Notes: generated by a model not told the origin, from the letters alone. A stretch of 64,000 nucleotides of DNA from Termitomyces sp. T153 (GCA_018296165.2 JACKQL020000095.1:115177-179176); one strand, 5' to 3'. Shown: positions 34,961 through 47,844, numbered from the stretch's first letter. Numbers and translations: made by a program.

Positions 34961-36146
34961 TCATCTTGGTACAAAAGAACAATAAGAGGTTGGACCAACA
35001 CCAGAACAAAACTCATTCCTACCGAGTGCATCAATGGCTAATAGCCTCGCCTTGACTTCTTCCATAGTCGGACGATCATCAGGACTCTCAGCCCAGCAAG
35101 CCCGAGCAATACTAGCAAAAGGCTCAGGTGCTTCAGGTTGGGCCCAGGAGGATCTCGGGTTGTTTCCCAAGATGAAGTTGGTGAGCAGAAAGCCGAAGCC
35201 ATACACGTCAGTCTTCTTAGTATACGGTCGTTCGTGAGGGGTTTTATCCCCAAATCCTCGTAATTCTGGAGCTCTGTCACTCCCCCAACGTCCCTCCAAG
35301 TCACAGAGAACGACTGTTTGGCAGTCAGAGGTCGCAAGGATGTTACGCAACTCAAGGTCGCGATGGATGATACCATGAGAGTGTAGGATACAGACTGCGT
35401 CGGCGAGCTCCACACTCCATCGTTTGACGGTGAGGAGAGACTTACTCCCGACGGTGGTGTGACCAAGTATGAATCCATCTTTACAAAGAGGGAAGACGAG
35501 GCGCCCGTCGTCCGTTCGACCGAGGAGTTCAATGATGTTAGGAGAGAGACCTTTGACTTTGAGAAGATTAGTTATTTCAGATTTATATCTGCATCTCTTG
35601 GCAAAATGGAGCTTCTGGTCAAACTCAATGATAGGTACTGCTTGAAGTTCCTCGGTGATGTCTTCGATATCATCATCGAGATCAATCTCGAGGGGGCGCG
35701 GTTCTTGAGGAATTGCACGAATAGTGTCTCCAACGATTTCAGAATGTGTCTCAAGTGGCGGGATGGGAACCAAACGGCGGAGAATGTTTCCTGAGAGGAA
35801 GCCAGGTTGATCGATTACTTTCAGATAGAGGGATTTGCCGTCGCGTTCATACCATAGTTTATACTCGCTTTCTGTACACCGCGAATCAATTGTTTTGATG
35901 GAAGGATTCATCTCTGCGCGAGCAGTCATATCGTCGCGTTTCTGTTGACGCTCAGCGAAGAACTCGGAAGCTTTGTAGAGCTTGATAGCAGGGCCTATGT
36001 TTATCGATGGCCATAAGTTGAGGAACAGAACAGGATAGAATTTGCCTATAAATACCTGTCATGATATCTGTAGTATGGTCGGACCGTTCTGGACTGGTTC
36101 TTACGAGTAGGTCCTGGATCACTGTTACGGGGGGACAACCGAACAT
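34961..36146 (-). CDS. fungal protein-kinase-like protein
   Basis: Exons 36056-36146 and 34961-35994 give about 374 residues. The C-lobe is clear: LHSHGIIHRDLELRNIL contains the HRD catalytic loop with its Asn, VVLCDLEGRW sits where DFG is expected (DLE), RAPELRGFG matches the APE region, TKKTDVYGFGFLL is subdomain IX, and AQPEAPEPFASIARACWAE with DDRPTMEEV is subdomain XI. The N-lobe is unusual: no glycine-rich loop is visible and the ATP-binding lysine cannot be assigned with confidence, while SEITNLLKVKGLSPNIIELLG matches helix C to strand 4. It belongs to the divergent kinase-like proteins expanded in basidiomycetes; activity is possible but unproven. The frame is undamaged. Confidence 0.75.
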
Positions 36147-36289
36147 GGTCGATGCGTGATGTGGTCGCAGGGAACCTAATTATTTGCCGACAACATTCCC
36201 CCGAAAGACTCCTGAAACTTGAACCGCTCAGATTTGCGCCTACACTCAGTAGATGTATCCAATCTAATCCATCACTGATTTTTGATTAT

Positions 36290-36760
36290 CAGGTTTGGTC
36301 GGTAATCGGGTTGTGAATGTTAAAACTCCGTAACAAACATTATTCACCTCGACAGCCGTTCAGTTTTGAAGTATCACTTAGCACTTAAGAATCTAAGCAA
36401 TGCATAACATTAACCAAATTTAGGCCATTTGACATACTAGCTTGCCTCGAGCTACGCGGCCATAGACCTGATCATACACGTACTTTCGTAACTCAGACAA
36501 TTTGAGGGTCAATGTCTCAAATTCAAAATGGATCACGAACAGTTATGATTACACAGTATCAGATATAGACACCTGGTGTATTCAATGTTCTGGTTCGTAT
36601 CGAGAAAACAAAGAACGCAACAGCTAACTTGTCAGCAGGTGGATGCACTCGAAGAGCAAGACATCGCATGAATCCGCATGAATCATGACTTCATCTTTTG
36701 TTTGCAGACTTTTGTACCGAAACTAACTATACAATGTTCGACATCGTGAATATGAAGACA
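36290..36760 (+). repeat. diverged direct repeat, copy 2 (flanks the kinase gene)
   Basis: Partner of the repeat at 34,480-34,760. Together they bracket the kinase gene, suggesting a duplication or a non-autonomous element pair. Confidence 0.6.
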
Positions 36761-36816
36761 ATACATACACTCAAAATTGTCCTTCTCGTCAGTTGTTTCC
36801 ACACCTTTACTGCTTG

Positions 36817-39027
36817 TGACCGAAGTTAACATGTACAGCTTTGACATTAGTGTAGCTGCCGCAACGTTCAACACATTGGCTCCAGGATCACGTTATAGAT
36901 GAAGGAACTCACTGATGAAGAGCATACTCTCCAAGCTCGCGACCAATACCAGATTGCTTGTACCCACCGAATGGCACATTGGGATGGAGTTGGTTAACAC
37001 AGTTGACCCACGCAGTCCCAGCCTTGAGTTTATGCGCCGTCTGCAACGCGCGGTTGATATTCTGGCTGAACACGGCCGCTGCGAGACCGTACACTGTTCA
37101 ACCCCGGTAAATGAGCACACGGCGAAACAGAACCGGAAAGTAGGAAGATAAGACCTACCTGTATCATTCGCCTGCCTGAGCACATCTTCCTCGTCCTCAA
37201 ACTTGATCACGACACCAACAGGCCCAAAGATCTCCTCCTGGACAATCTTCATGTCAGGCTTTGTATCCGTGAAGATTGTCGGATTGATGAAGTATCCCTC
37301 GTTGCCGTAACGGTCACCACCCAGGTGTACTGTGGCGCCTTGTTCTTTGCCAGAGTTGATGTATCCCATGATGCGCTGGTACATGCTGATGTTAGTAATA
37401 AGGACAGAAGGAGTGGGAAAAACTTACATCATACTGAACCTGAGAGACCTGGGGACCTTGGTCGGTATTGGTATGGAAGGGATCGCCAACCTTAATCGAC
37501 TTGGCCTTTTCCGTGAACATTTTGAGGAACCTGTCGTAGATACTAGATTGAACGAAGATTCTCGAGCCGGCACAGCATGCTTGTCCGTGGTTCCAGCTTC
37601 ACATTACCATCTCGTTAGTAAATCCTTCGAAACCTAAGTCAAAAGTAACGAAAACACTCACAAAATCCCATGCGCAGCCCAGTTCACCGCCTGCTCCAAA
37701 TCAGCATCTTCGAATATGATGTTCGGGCTCTTCCCGCCAAGCTCAAGCGTGGTCGCCTTCAAATTACTCTTCGCAGCAGCCTCCATCACCTTCCTTCCCA
37801 CGAGTGTGCTGCCTGTGAATGCTATCTTATCAATGTCGGGGTGTTCGCTGAGAGCAGCGCCGACGATGGGACCGTAGCCGGTGATAATGTTCACGGAACC
37901 AGGCGGGAAGCCGGCTTCATGAATAAGCTGCCCCATACGGATGGCGGTGAGAGGTGTGAATTCGGAAGACTAAAAAAAAATAAAGGTCGGGTGGGAAGGG
38001 AAGAGGAGATTGACGAGAGCCTGCCCACTTTGAGAACGATAGCGTTTCCTGCTGCCAGTGCTGATAAAGGACGGATAAGTACAGATTTGAGGAAGTATAG
38101 GGGTGAAGACGCACCAGGGCCGATCTTCCAGGTGAAGAGAAGAACTAGGCGGGATGAGAGCTGGATCTTTGTCATGGGCCATCTTAGAAGTGCTTACGAG
38201 GGAAGTTCCCTAGATTTCGAAGGTCGGAGTATTGAGTTGAGCTGAGCCTTTACGCTTACGCAAAAGAAGGAGACGTACATGGAAGAATTTGTCCCTGGAT
38301 TCATGATAATGTCATTGTCATCAATAGAAAATGAATAGTGTGGCGGCTCACGACAACGCCGAACGGTTCGTGGCGGGTGTAAACCAGCTTTCTCTCGTCA
38401 GTCTGTAAATAGATGAATACGCTAGGCACATCCAAGGCTGTAATCGTAACCTACTTCAATGCTTTGTCCATGGATCTTATCGGCCCATCCAGCATAGTAT
38501 TTGATGACACTGATACCAAACGACAGATCTGTTCCAAATGCCCAATCATAAGTTTTTCCTATAGAGAGTCATGAATGGATCGATTTAGAAAGCACATGGA
38601 TACACTAGGCACCATTGTCCATCGCCTCGAGCGCCGCCAGTTCTGCCTTGTTCTTCTCCATAAGGTTTGCGAGGTTGTTCAACAATTCGCCGCGCTTCGC
38701 GCCGGAAACATTGAGACCCCACGTAGTCTCAACTGCCTTCCTTGCGGCAGCAACAGCGGTGTCCACATCCTTCCTCGTTCCCTCCGAGACCTTAGTGATC
38801 AGTTTACCGTTTGCTAAAGTATCATCTCAATGACATGAATCAATTTCAAAATCGCACCCGTCCACGCACTCGGATTGATCACTCTGACGAGATTGAGCAA
38901 GAAAATATCCCAAACCCAACGACGTCACTTACTCGATCTCTTTTCCGTCAGATCCATCGACGAACTGGCCATTGATAAATAAGCCAGTAGGAAAGGACGT
39001 CTTACCCTTGTGAGCGGGGTGTTCCAT
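36817..39027 (-). CDS. NAD(P)+-dependent aldehyde dehydrogenase
   Basis: Oxidises aldehydes to acids, probably in cytosol or mitochondria. Read through a dozen or so exons, including a 13-nt microexon (around 38,885) and a 16-nt one near 38,290: [34 protein letters not shown] (across an intron), [69 protein letters not shown] with the catalytic Glu, [17 protein letters not shown] with the catalytic Cys, [13 protein letters not shown], and [20 protein letters not shown]. The last exon, [15 protein letters not shown], is reached by an intron after ALHQ and ends at TAA 36817-36819. All hallmark residues are present and no break is needed. The start at 39025-39027 gives the family's usual N-terminus. 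Confidence 0.92.
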
Positions 39028-40140
39028 TCGTGTGTGAAGGTGTGTACCATGATTGTTTGATGACTGAGCAATTGAAATGCTCAGGGAAACCAGGAAACCA
39101 CTCTTATAGCTTTTGGGGTGAGAAAATGGGGTCATTACCGTGATGGGTCAGCTGTTCAAAAATTCCAGCGGAACTTAGGAAGAGTCAGCGTTTCCCCCCT
39201 GATTATCATCTTTGTCATCCTGCCTTTTCGGACTCATGTAGCATAAGGCGCTTGTATACATCCTCTTCTTTGATGCTCCTAACGACACGGGAGTGTAATA
39301 AGGTGTATGCAGTGGTTGGTTGGGTGGACAGATCTAACCTCGGGCACGGGGGGCCGATTGACCACCACGACACGTGACGTTAATTGTGTCCGCCTCCAGG
39401 GAACACGTCAGTCGAAGCTCTATTGCTGTCAGACCGATCGACGCGGCGATCGGCATTCACATGCACCATACCACGATGGCCATCGTCAGTATCGAAAGTG
39501 GTTGTGGCAATGAACGATAAGACAAGTCAAGGTTTTTCCTTAAAGCCAGTGTAAGCAAGACTACTAAGCGTGAGACGAGACCATGTGGGACTCTCCGAAG
39601 TCAGTTATGCAGGCCTTACATATCACCACCTGCTTACAATAAAAATGAATGAACACATGGGCCACTAAGCGGCAAATCAGCGATCATCACTTGCCCACCT
39701 ACGTCACTTGATTTGACGCCTTTCTTAACCGCGGCCACTTTCCAGCGGGTTTGGTTTGGGTATCCATACTTGTGTGGAAGGTCGATTGATCTCATCAATG
39801 AACCTTATTTTGAAGGATCTTGACAGGTGTCCTGGTTGAAACACGAGGTCCTGTCAAACACAAAGTGTAAACAACCACTGAGAAAAATAATAACAAATAC
39901 ACCAACATGAGCAACATTAATATTGCGTGCTGGTTTAACGTCAAGGTTAGGTTTTGGCCTCCGTTAGTGTTAGCCTACAGGTTTAGCGTTGCAATGTAGA
40001 GGTCACCATGCTTCAGCTCAATCAAGGGCCGCGAAGGTGGCCCGTCTGTTAAGTTTCAGTTTGGTTTTGCCAGTGTTTTTTATGGGAATGACAGGAAGAC
40101 AAGCAAGCCGTCCACGCTGACAGCAAGTGTCAAAATGTTA
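39028..40140. other. intergenic, no gene seen
   Basis: Upstream region of the aldehyde dehydrogenase gene. No supported feature. Confidence 0.35.
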
Positions 40141-40149
40141 GTTGATCTG

Positions 40150-41440
40150 GTCATTGATGGGATCGAGTTGGAACCAATCGACTGACTCCTTTTCTCTCCC
40201 CGACGGTTCTTTGTCTGATCCTATGCATACAGCCACCTCAGATACCTACTGCACTCCATCGCCAACGGAACCAGTCACTGTTCGATGCAATTCCTCTCGA
40301 TCCCCCTCTGAATTATCCCACCGGCCTTCGATAGACTGACTTGAATCGCCTGATACGTCTGACGTCTGACTCCGTCTCAATGCATAGTTTTCGAGCTCTA
40401 GTCGGATTCTTTGTCGGAGAAGGTAGTATCTCATCCTCTTCCGAATCCTGTTCTTGCTCTTGCGAGTTTACTTACAAATTACTCGGGTCCAACTCGCTAA
40501 GTAGACGCAGCGGCACGCTACTTTCCAGCGGAACGTGGTAATCTGTTGACCTTTGAAATTTTCTTCATTCACATCAGACGATATAATCGGACGAGGCACA
40601 CGTTTGTGGGAAGAGCGAGGAGCCTCATCTGAAGATGCCGGAGGAGACAGAATTTGGAAACCTCAAGAGACAGACAATCAGGATTAACTATATGTTACTC
40701 ATGTGAGTAAGCTCGCCTTTCTTACGGGAAGACCTATACCCAGTTTGTGAACAAAGCAATAGATTTATCGGATCTTTACTCACTATCGAAGGGACTTGAT
40801 GTGATAGCAGTGGATAATCCTGACGACTTCCATGACATACAAGCGAAGTAGATGCGAAAGTACTCACTAGTTTCCTTGGCTTGTTTCCTCCGGTGTAGCA
40901 GAAGCACTCAACGTACCAATTCGGGGTTCGATCGACGAGTCATGTGCATGAATAGAAACCCGACAAGTCCTCTGCTCCTGAAGGTTGAAGTTTGATACTC
41001 GATTGAGTCGTGATTGTTACCGCTTCTTGGCAGATCCTTCTCAATTAAAGCTGACTCTAAAAGGTATATATGACAGGAGAGAATTCACCGATCACTGTCG
41101 CTTGCCGTTTGCTTCCGTCCTTCTTGGCTGTTAGCTATTGTCTGAAAATGCAGTCCCATCTCCCTTGCCTTCATGGCTTGTCCCTCCTATGTTAAATACA
41201 AGCTCATCCTCATGTTACGAAAGCTCTTGCTTTGGTTTGTCATCGATAAACGCTTCGTCTTCCGATGTAGGCTCTTCGTCACTGAGTACATATCCGTCGT
41301 CTTCTTCTTCACGTTCTAGGTTATATTCATACTTTGACGCCTTCAAGAGCTCGTCAATCCTCTTTTCTCTATGTTTTCGACCAAATGGAACGATACAATC
41401 TTTGTAATTGGTCTGCGCAAACTTGTAGAGTCCATCATGA
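40150..41440 (-). pseudogene. possible unidentified gene or remnant
   Basis: Minus-strand coding-like stretches appear in several frames: HDGLYKFAQTNYKDCIVPFG, RIDELLKASKYEYNLEREEE and SDEEPTSEDEAFIDDKPKQE (41,440-41,220), DEAPRSSHKRVPRPIISSDV (about 40,610) and EEDEILPSPTKNPTRARKLC (about 40,440). Possible introns separate some pieces but I could not join them into one frame without a one-base shift near 40,540. The composition (charged, acidic, basic C-terminal part) suggests a nuclear protein. No family recognised; it may be a decayed gene. Confidence 0.35.
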
Positions 41441-41479
41441 AAAGAAGCGAAAGCGCTTGTTTTCTAATATCCTTGCATT

Positions 41480-42180
41480 ACCACTGAAAGAGACATTAGC
41501 CCCACTCCTCAATCAGTCGGCAGCAAACATTGCCAATGGATCGGTCCTAGCCACGAAAGAATTTGTCAAGGGTTTGAAGGTATGTGGTATGTCGATCTCT
41601 CTATATCAAACGGCCAGAAGGCCACTAGTAGGTTGCTAAGTTTATGAACCGGGTTGCCTATTGAGCAACTATCCAGACAACTATCCTTAACGCGCCGCTC
41701 GATCGCGTTGGATTGGTTGAAAGGCAGTAACAACATCAACAATAAGTCTGGCGGCAAGTAAGTGCTTGTAATGTACTACTAGAGAATAAGGAACCTGAAA
41801 ATCGCTGAGGTATGCCTGGATCGTCCCAGAGATTGACAACCAAGGTTTCCGAGACGTCCAGTGATCAAAAATATCGCCACCTCATTTTTGTCGAGCAAAG
41901 TAATAAGGACTTACTTCGTTTCTGAGCTCATTTTGGCTTGATCGATGTGTACGAGACCAACTCGCTACGTGAGTTGATCTGGCCTGGCCTGTCCAAAGAT
42001 CACATTCGTGACATCGACGGACAGAGGGCTTACACGGTTGTTGGTCTCCGTATATTTTTTCTTACGAATTCTGATTCAGATCCATTACTTGTAGTGTCTG
42101 TATGTTCTCATTCTCATTGTGTCCATGGCTATTTCAATGTATACCTTTGAATTTTGATCGACTGACTCAGCTGCAATCCA
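41480..42180 (+). pseudogene. pore-former-like gene fragment, module copy 1
   Basis: The 3' part of the gene family seen most fully at 48.1-49.5 kb. It starts inside the module (TKEFVKGLK, then a GTATG donor at about 41,580), continues through the WLKGS-like exon near 41,710 and ends with WPGLSKDHIRDIDGQ near 41,990. Stops and frame changes separate the exons and the N-terminal two-thirds is missing. It converges on the F-box-like copy beginning at 42,271. Confidence 0.5.
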
Positions 42181-42270
42181 TCCGGAATAAATACGTAGGC
42201 GAGAAGCAGGATAAAATGATATATGTATATCATTGCAACGATGATAGAAGCTAGCACGACGCATATAACT

Positions 42271-43309
42271 CTAGAAGGGGCACACTAGGACTTCAAGTTC
42301 CCAACATTCTGCTGTTCGAGGCAAGTAACTCTTCACCTGATCAGATGATTTTTCAAAATAAGCCTTTTCCAACACTTTCTTCTGCTCTGAGTCGAACGGA
42401 AACGGGCTATCAAGAGGAGGAATGTTGACTATCAGCTTTGGATCTCTCAGCGACATCCTTGACAATGTCTCATCTACTAGCAGCCAAGTCTTTGTCCATT
42501 TCTCCCAGCCACTCAGCATTTCTAGCCCCAACTTCAATCGACGCAAGACGGGTTTGGGGTTCATTCTCAAGCCTTGGATCAATGATATGATGGCGGCTTC
42601 CCCGACTCCGGGTTGATCCATTTCAATTTCTTCCGGATTTGAGTTTCGCGGAAACCCGATGAGTTCGGTAAAGGAAACTGAACAGAAAACTCAATTCACT
42701 TGTTCAAGCCCAGCATGTACAATCTCACATGCATCACCCGTATTATAATCTTCGAGGATACAATAAGAGGGCTGAAACTTGAATGCTCGTAGGCTCATAC
42801 CAGCGGTTACCAGTATCTCTCCGCATGCTCCGAATATATCATGCTTATGTTCACGGGGTATAGGTGTGTAAGCTCTAGCTCCTCCACAGATTGATAATTC
42901 TTACGGAGAGAAGCAAGAGCGCTCTGTGACAACGTTTGACAATTGACATATTCCAGGGCGAGTGATGTGATAGACGGCAATGATAAGTTCCTGGCTAGCA
43001 GCAGATTCTGAACAGCTGTATCACGCCATGGATCGTCATCCGAGTCACAGTATCGAGAAGTCGAGGCTTCCACTTGTGAGAGGCGTAATGTATTGAACGA
43101 TATCATTAAGAGTGTGGATTCAGGTGAAGGGGGAATTCAGCGATTTGCATTCGGTTGAGATGCAGGACCTTATGCAGAGCCCAAAGATAGTGCCGAGCAC
43201 TCCGCAGCCACAAATGGCAGCCTAGAGCACATTCTGTAATAGATGGAGTGCCGCACAAAAGGGAAAGTATGGAATCTATGAGCTCGGGGTGCAGCGAGAT
43301 GACCACCAT
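42271..43309 (-). pseudogene. F-box-like gene, module copy 1 (decayed)
   Basis: Homologous to the intact copy at 52.96-54.27 kb. The F-box start (SLHPELIDSILSLLCGTPSI) is present. The frame breaks after QIAEF because about 15 bases are missing, an extra LL occurs in NLLLARNLS, and a large internal deletion joins the EELEL segment directly to the region preceding SEHAERYW. The last exon (PKPVLRRLKLGLEMLSGWEK to LEVLVCPF) is intact. It cannot encode a full protein. Confidence 0.75.
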
Positions 43310-44685
43310 GGAAAGGAGCGATAATGATAACAGGACCCTCTTTGTTGCCCTTGTTCAGTTGATTGATTTGATTGATTGCCGGACCTGCCGGGATGTGTAT
43401 AATCACAAAATGAACATTTTATGTAGGCTTAAGTGAGCCTTAGCTCAAGGATGAGTGAAAATCGAGACGTTGCCTTGCTCTAATTCTCAAGACTGTTCAA
43501 TCATGTTCGTGCGCGGAAAGGAAAAACTCTCGAGAATGAAGCGAGACGATCGCGGCGCTCGCTCTTCGCCCTAATACCCGATATACGTATGTCGCTGATG
43601 ATGAGGTCACTTCCCTCGCTTACGCACAGTGCCAGATAGTGCCGTTCTCTAAGTGAGGTCCCCGTTGCAGCCTCAGGACAGAGTGTAACTTGATCCTTAT
43701 ATCCGCTCACTTCTACTTGCGCGTTCGCATCAGATTTTTTAAGCCTGTAATTACTATATTTATTCTTCTATGTACTCAATTACTACATTAAGACTGTCGT
43801 TATATGAATCAGCCTACGAAAGTTTGCAGTACTTAATCCAGACTGCTTACCCTGCTTGATTCCTCCTAGTCACTCGCGCAACCTTTGTATTCGCGCGGCA
43901 AGTTCAATTTGTGAATGCTGCATGAGCATCGTAATATGCAGCACATTCAATGGTTCTTTGTTCTGTTCAACAAGCGGACTTTCGAGCCACCTTGTGACCG
44001 CTTCGAAGAAAATACCATACTATCATACAAATGAGGTGTAACATCAATTTAAGTACGTCCTGATACTGTTCTTACTTTGTCGGTTAAATGTGGCTGACTA
44101 TTCGCCCACAGAAGATAATTCTCCGAAGGGCACTCATTGAACTGATCTTCATGCCTTGATACTGACCGAACGGAAATATGAAATCACTACAATTTGTCCT
44201 CACATATTTCTCAATACCGGCATGGAATGCTTGGATGGCACGAATCGTAGGACCGTAACACTAGTTGTAAAGGCTTCTATTAGAAAACGATCGCGGAGAA
44301 GGAATGAACGAGGAATCACGAACAATTCGATCTAAGGTTCTCCTGCACCAATACAAATACGTGATGCTCGTCTGATTTATCTTCTGCCCCGCGTGCTTTC
44401 TGAATGAGAGGACATGACCGCCAGCCTATCTACCGTGGTAGCAGTCAAAATTATTCTGTTCGTCTTCATCGTTATAGGCAGGATTGTTGATAATGGGAGG
44501 GGTCTGTGGACGAGGCATGGGAGCTGTGAACTAACGTGGGTTAGCGGAAGTCGAATTGGATGGGGGCTTTTTAACTGTATTATCAGCATGGCACTGCAAG
44601 TAGTGATCTTGACAACTCCGGGTTTACAGATATCATTACATTGAAACATACGTCAATACAAAATAGCACTTCACAGTGAAATCGA
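43310..44685. other. intergenic, no gene seen
   Basis: Several short frames (for example 43501-43710, minus, and 44377-44649, minus) without family features. No repeats noticed. Confidence 0.35.
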
Positions 44686-46175
44686 TCACATGAACCCGTC
44701 GTTACCACCCTCCACCAGATCCCAGCCATCTTCCTCCTCGACGATCCTCGGCTCCTCCTTCCTACTAACTTTCCTCATTTGACTCTTCACCGGCCTCGGT
44801 CTCATCCTAGACGCAGGGTGTGCTGTTGTCGCCTGCAGAAGCTGTGCAAAATCAAGGTTAAACCCAGGCGGCGTGGGAGGGAGAAGCTTGGGCAGTGTCT
44901 CGTGAGACTTCCTGTCGAATATATCAACTATGTCATATCTATATGAAGAGAATAGAGACCAACTGACTTTCCAAGGTCAGGGCTACAACATACACTCCAT
45001 AGATTACTCAAAACATCTCCCGCCTGCGCAAGCGGAACATCTACATTCTGTGTGTAGGCGAGATAACACACATTATACAACAACATAGCAAGGGCCGTCG
45101 TAAACGAACTTTGCGGCTGGTCCTGTTCCACATACGAATCCATCACCGCGTGTGTTGCCGGAATCTCTTTTTCCTTGTCACTCTCCCTGGCCTTATCCTT
45201 ATCTTTGGGTACAGAAGGAGACGGAGCAGAGGAAAGATGTAACGGGTGCCGAGAGTGCCACTTTGCCCACCCACCGAGCTCGGAGCCGCGTCCTGCACCG
45301 ATGGATGGTGATCCTACACCCAGTTTGTCGCCGGACCAGGAGATCTCAAAGGGGAGTTTGACGCCCAGGTAGAATGTAAGGAGGGAAAGAAAGTGGATTG
45401 TGTGTGTTATTACAGCGTTGATGTGGTCTGGGGGATATCCTATCACCAAAACAAAGAATGAGATCGGATATCGGAGGATTGAGTGAGAACATGACCGAAC
45501 GCACGTCGTATATCTCCTGGAACAGGTAAAATCAAATCCCCTATTGTCCACTCCCCCTTCGTACCCGCCTTCCCGCCGATCGGGGGCCTCCCTCCGACCT
45601 CAACGACATTGAATACCTCCACGAGCTCCTGTACCAATCCCGAACGCGCACGGGCAAGGGTCATCGATAGTGCATTGAGTTCTTGTCCTTGACGTTGCAC
45701 AGCATGGTTTGTCGGTGTTGGGTGTGGGAGAAGATTTGCCGCAGAAAGGTTACGTCTCCGGGTGGCAAGGGATTCTCTTAGTATTCGTAACCTCTCGCGT
45801 TCTATGCATGTAGATAGTTTTCATTAGTTCCAAAAAATGAGATCTCATGGAGACATACTCTTGTCATTCTCCTTTCTCAGACGTGTAAGCGCACTGAACA
45901 CCTCATCGACCTTCGTCTGATAGTCGGCTAGCGTGGCTCGCCGTGTCCTGGCTGGTTCAATCGTTTCGAGCGCCTGAGACGCTTTAAGGACCCGTTCTTG
46001 GCGATCAGAGGCGAAATGTTGTGTCTGACTGCGAAAGTCGCGTATGCTGTGAACGTCGATTGGGAATCAGTTCCGTCCGTCTGATCTCCTTGACCCAACA
46101 GATTCCTTACTGTGTTCTCAAACAGTTTTCACAGAAGAACTGACGTTGTTTTCGTTCACAGTTCGTACAATCCAT
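44686..46175 (-). CDS. ATG14: Atg14/UVRAG-like autophagy PI3-kinase complex subunit
   Basis: Likely subunit that directs the Vps34 PI3-kinase complex to autophagic membranes. The N-terminus has paired cysteines (MDCTNCERKQRQFFCENCLR), as in Atg14. A charged coiled-coil region follows (LADYQTKVDEVFSALTRLRK, then RERLRILRESLATRRRN), then the conserved core NALSMTLARARSGLVQELVE with FNVVEVGG and GEWTIGDLILP, and after an intron YPPDHINAVITHTIHFLSLL and FYLGVKLPFEISWSG. Another conserved block is ALAMLLYNVCYLAYTQNVDV. The last exon ends EEDGWDLVEGGNDGFM, an acidic aromatic tail. Introns are short and the frame is undamaged. UVRAG/Vps38 is the alternative, but the cysteine pairs favour Atg14. It stands alone between copies of the repeated module. 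Confidence 0.78.
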
Positions 46176-46476
46176 TGCGTATCGACCCAGCCTAAGTTGC
46201 CAAGTTGACCAGGCGTCTAGAAAGTGAAAATGTGGTCACAATTGTTCTATGATGCAGTCTTACTGTATATGAGTGAGGAATATTGCGGTTGAGTCAATTA
46301 CAAGCAAGAGGCAAGTCAGCCTCAAGCGCTTGTGGGCACGTTCGGAACGATGACGTCGGTAATCGGATGACTAATGCATGGTTTGTGGTTCATGTGCACG
46401 TGGTAGGTAAGTTATAGTATGTTTATCCACCCAGAATTATGGTTTATCTGCCCAGGTATCATTAGCATATTCACTC

Positions 46477-47844
46477 GTGGTCGTCTCTCTGTACCCCGAG
46501 CTCATAGATTCCATACTTTCCCCTTTGTGCGGCACTCCGTCCATTACAGAATGTGCTCTAGTCTGCCATTCGTGGCTGCCAAGTGCTCGGCGCTATCTTT
46601 GGGCTCTGCATAAGGTCCTGCATCTCAACCGAATGCAAATCGCTGAATACCCCCTTCACCTGAATCCACACTCTTAATGATATCGTATCTCAACGGAATA
46701 CAAATCGCTGAATTTATCCGTCTTCTGGATTCACCTGAATCCACACTCTCAATGATATTATTCAATACATTACGCCTCTCACAGTGGAGGCCTCGACTTT
46801 CCGATATTGTTGAATGGGATGACGATTTATGGCGTGACACAGCTGTTCAGAACCTGCTAGCCAGGAACTTATCATTCCCCTCTGTCACATCACTCACCCT
46901 GGAAGATGTCGATTGTAAAACGTTGTCACAGAGCGCTCTTTCTTCTCTCCGTAACAATTATCAATCCGTGAAGGAGCTAGAGTTTCAATATATCGCATTT
47001 ACCTTATCAGAGCTCTGCAGTATCTTGACTGCTCTCCCGGCGTTGGAAAAGATGACATTCGGCCGTAGAATATCATGTCAATCTGTTTCTTCGACTGTCA
47101 ATTCTGTCCAAATAATTCATTCCCGCCTCCGTAACCTTGCGTTTACCGACATCCTCCCTTCCTCGATTATTCGATTTTTTGCCAGAAGCATCCGATATAC
47201 CACTGGAACTGCTATGGTCGACATCACACTACCTATACCTCGTGAACATAAGCATGATATGTTCGGAGCATGCGGAGAGCTCCTGGAGACGGCTGGTATG
47301 AGCCTACGAGCATTCAAGTTTCAGCCTTCCTACTGTATCCCTGAAGATCAAAACACGGGGGTTGCAGGTGAGATTTCCCATGCAGGCCTTCGACAAGTGA
47401 ATTGATGTTCTTTGTTCAGTTTCTTTTACCGAACTCATTGGGTTACCGCAAAACCCAAATCTGGAAGAAATTGAAATAGGCCAACCCGGATTCGGGATAG
47501 CCGCTATCATATCATTGATCCAAGGCTTGAAAATTAATCCCAAACCCGGCTTGCGTCGATTGAAGTTGGGGCTAGGAATGCTGAATGACTGGGAAAATTG
47601 GACAAAGATTTGGCTACTAGTCGATGAGACATTGTCAAGGATGTTGCTGAAGGATCCAAAGCTGATAATTGAACTTCCTCCTCTTGCGAGCCCGTTCCTG
47701 ATCCGGGAATGGGAAGGATTTGAACCAGAGCGGAAGAAAGTGATGAAAAAGGCTTATTTTGAAAGATCATCTCATAGAGTGAAGAGTTATTCGCCTCGAA
47801 CAACAGAATGTTGGGATCTTGAAGTCCTAATGTGCCCATTCTAG
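46477..47844 (+). pseudogene. F-box-like gene, module copy 2
   Basis: Nearly complete copy of the 52.96-54.27 kb gene in opposite orientation. The F-box segment (SLYPELIDSILSPLCGTPSI) is in one frame (46477-46677); the rest (ILFNTLRLSQWRPRLSDIVE to FQPSYCIPEDQNTGVAG) is in another (46677-47405). The break is a short internal duplication near 46,640-46,740, where the IAE...HLNPHS ending of copy 1 is followed by a second QIAEFIRLLDSPESTL. The intron (about 47,369-47,420) and last exon are intact. The mixture of copy-1-like and copy-3-like sequence suggests recombination between copies. A shorter protein from 46677 without the F-box is possible. Confidence 0.75.

Noticed and set aside
37670..38245. 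Plus-strand 191-codon frame in the aldehyde dehydrogenase gene
   Set aside because: Antisense to conserved ALDH exons with visible active-site motifs.
40920..40940. GGTTCGATC string suggesting a tRNA T-arm
   Set aside because: No acceptor stem, D-arm or anticodon arm could be placed around it.
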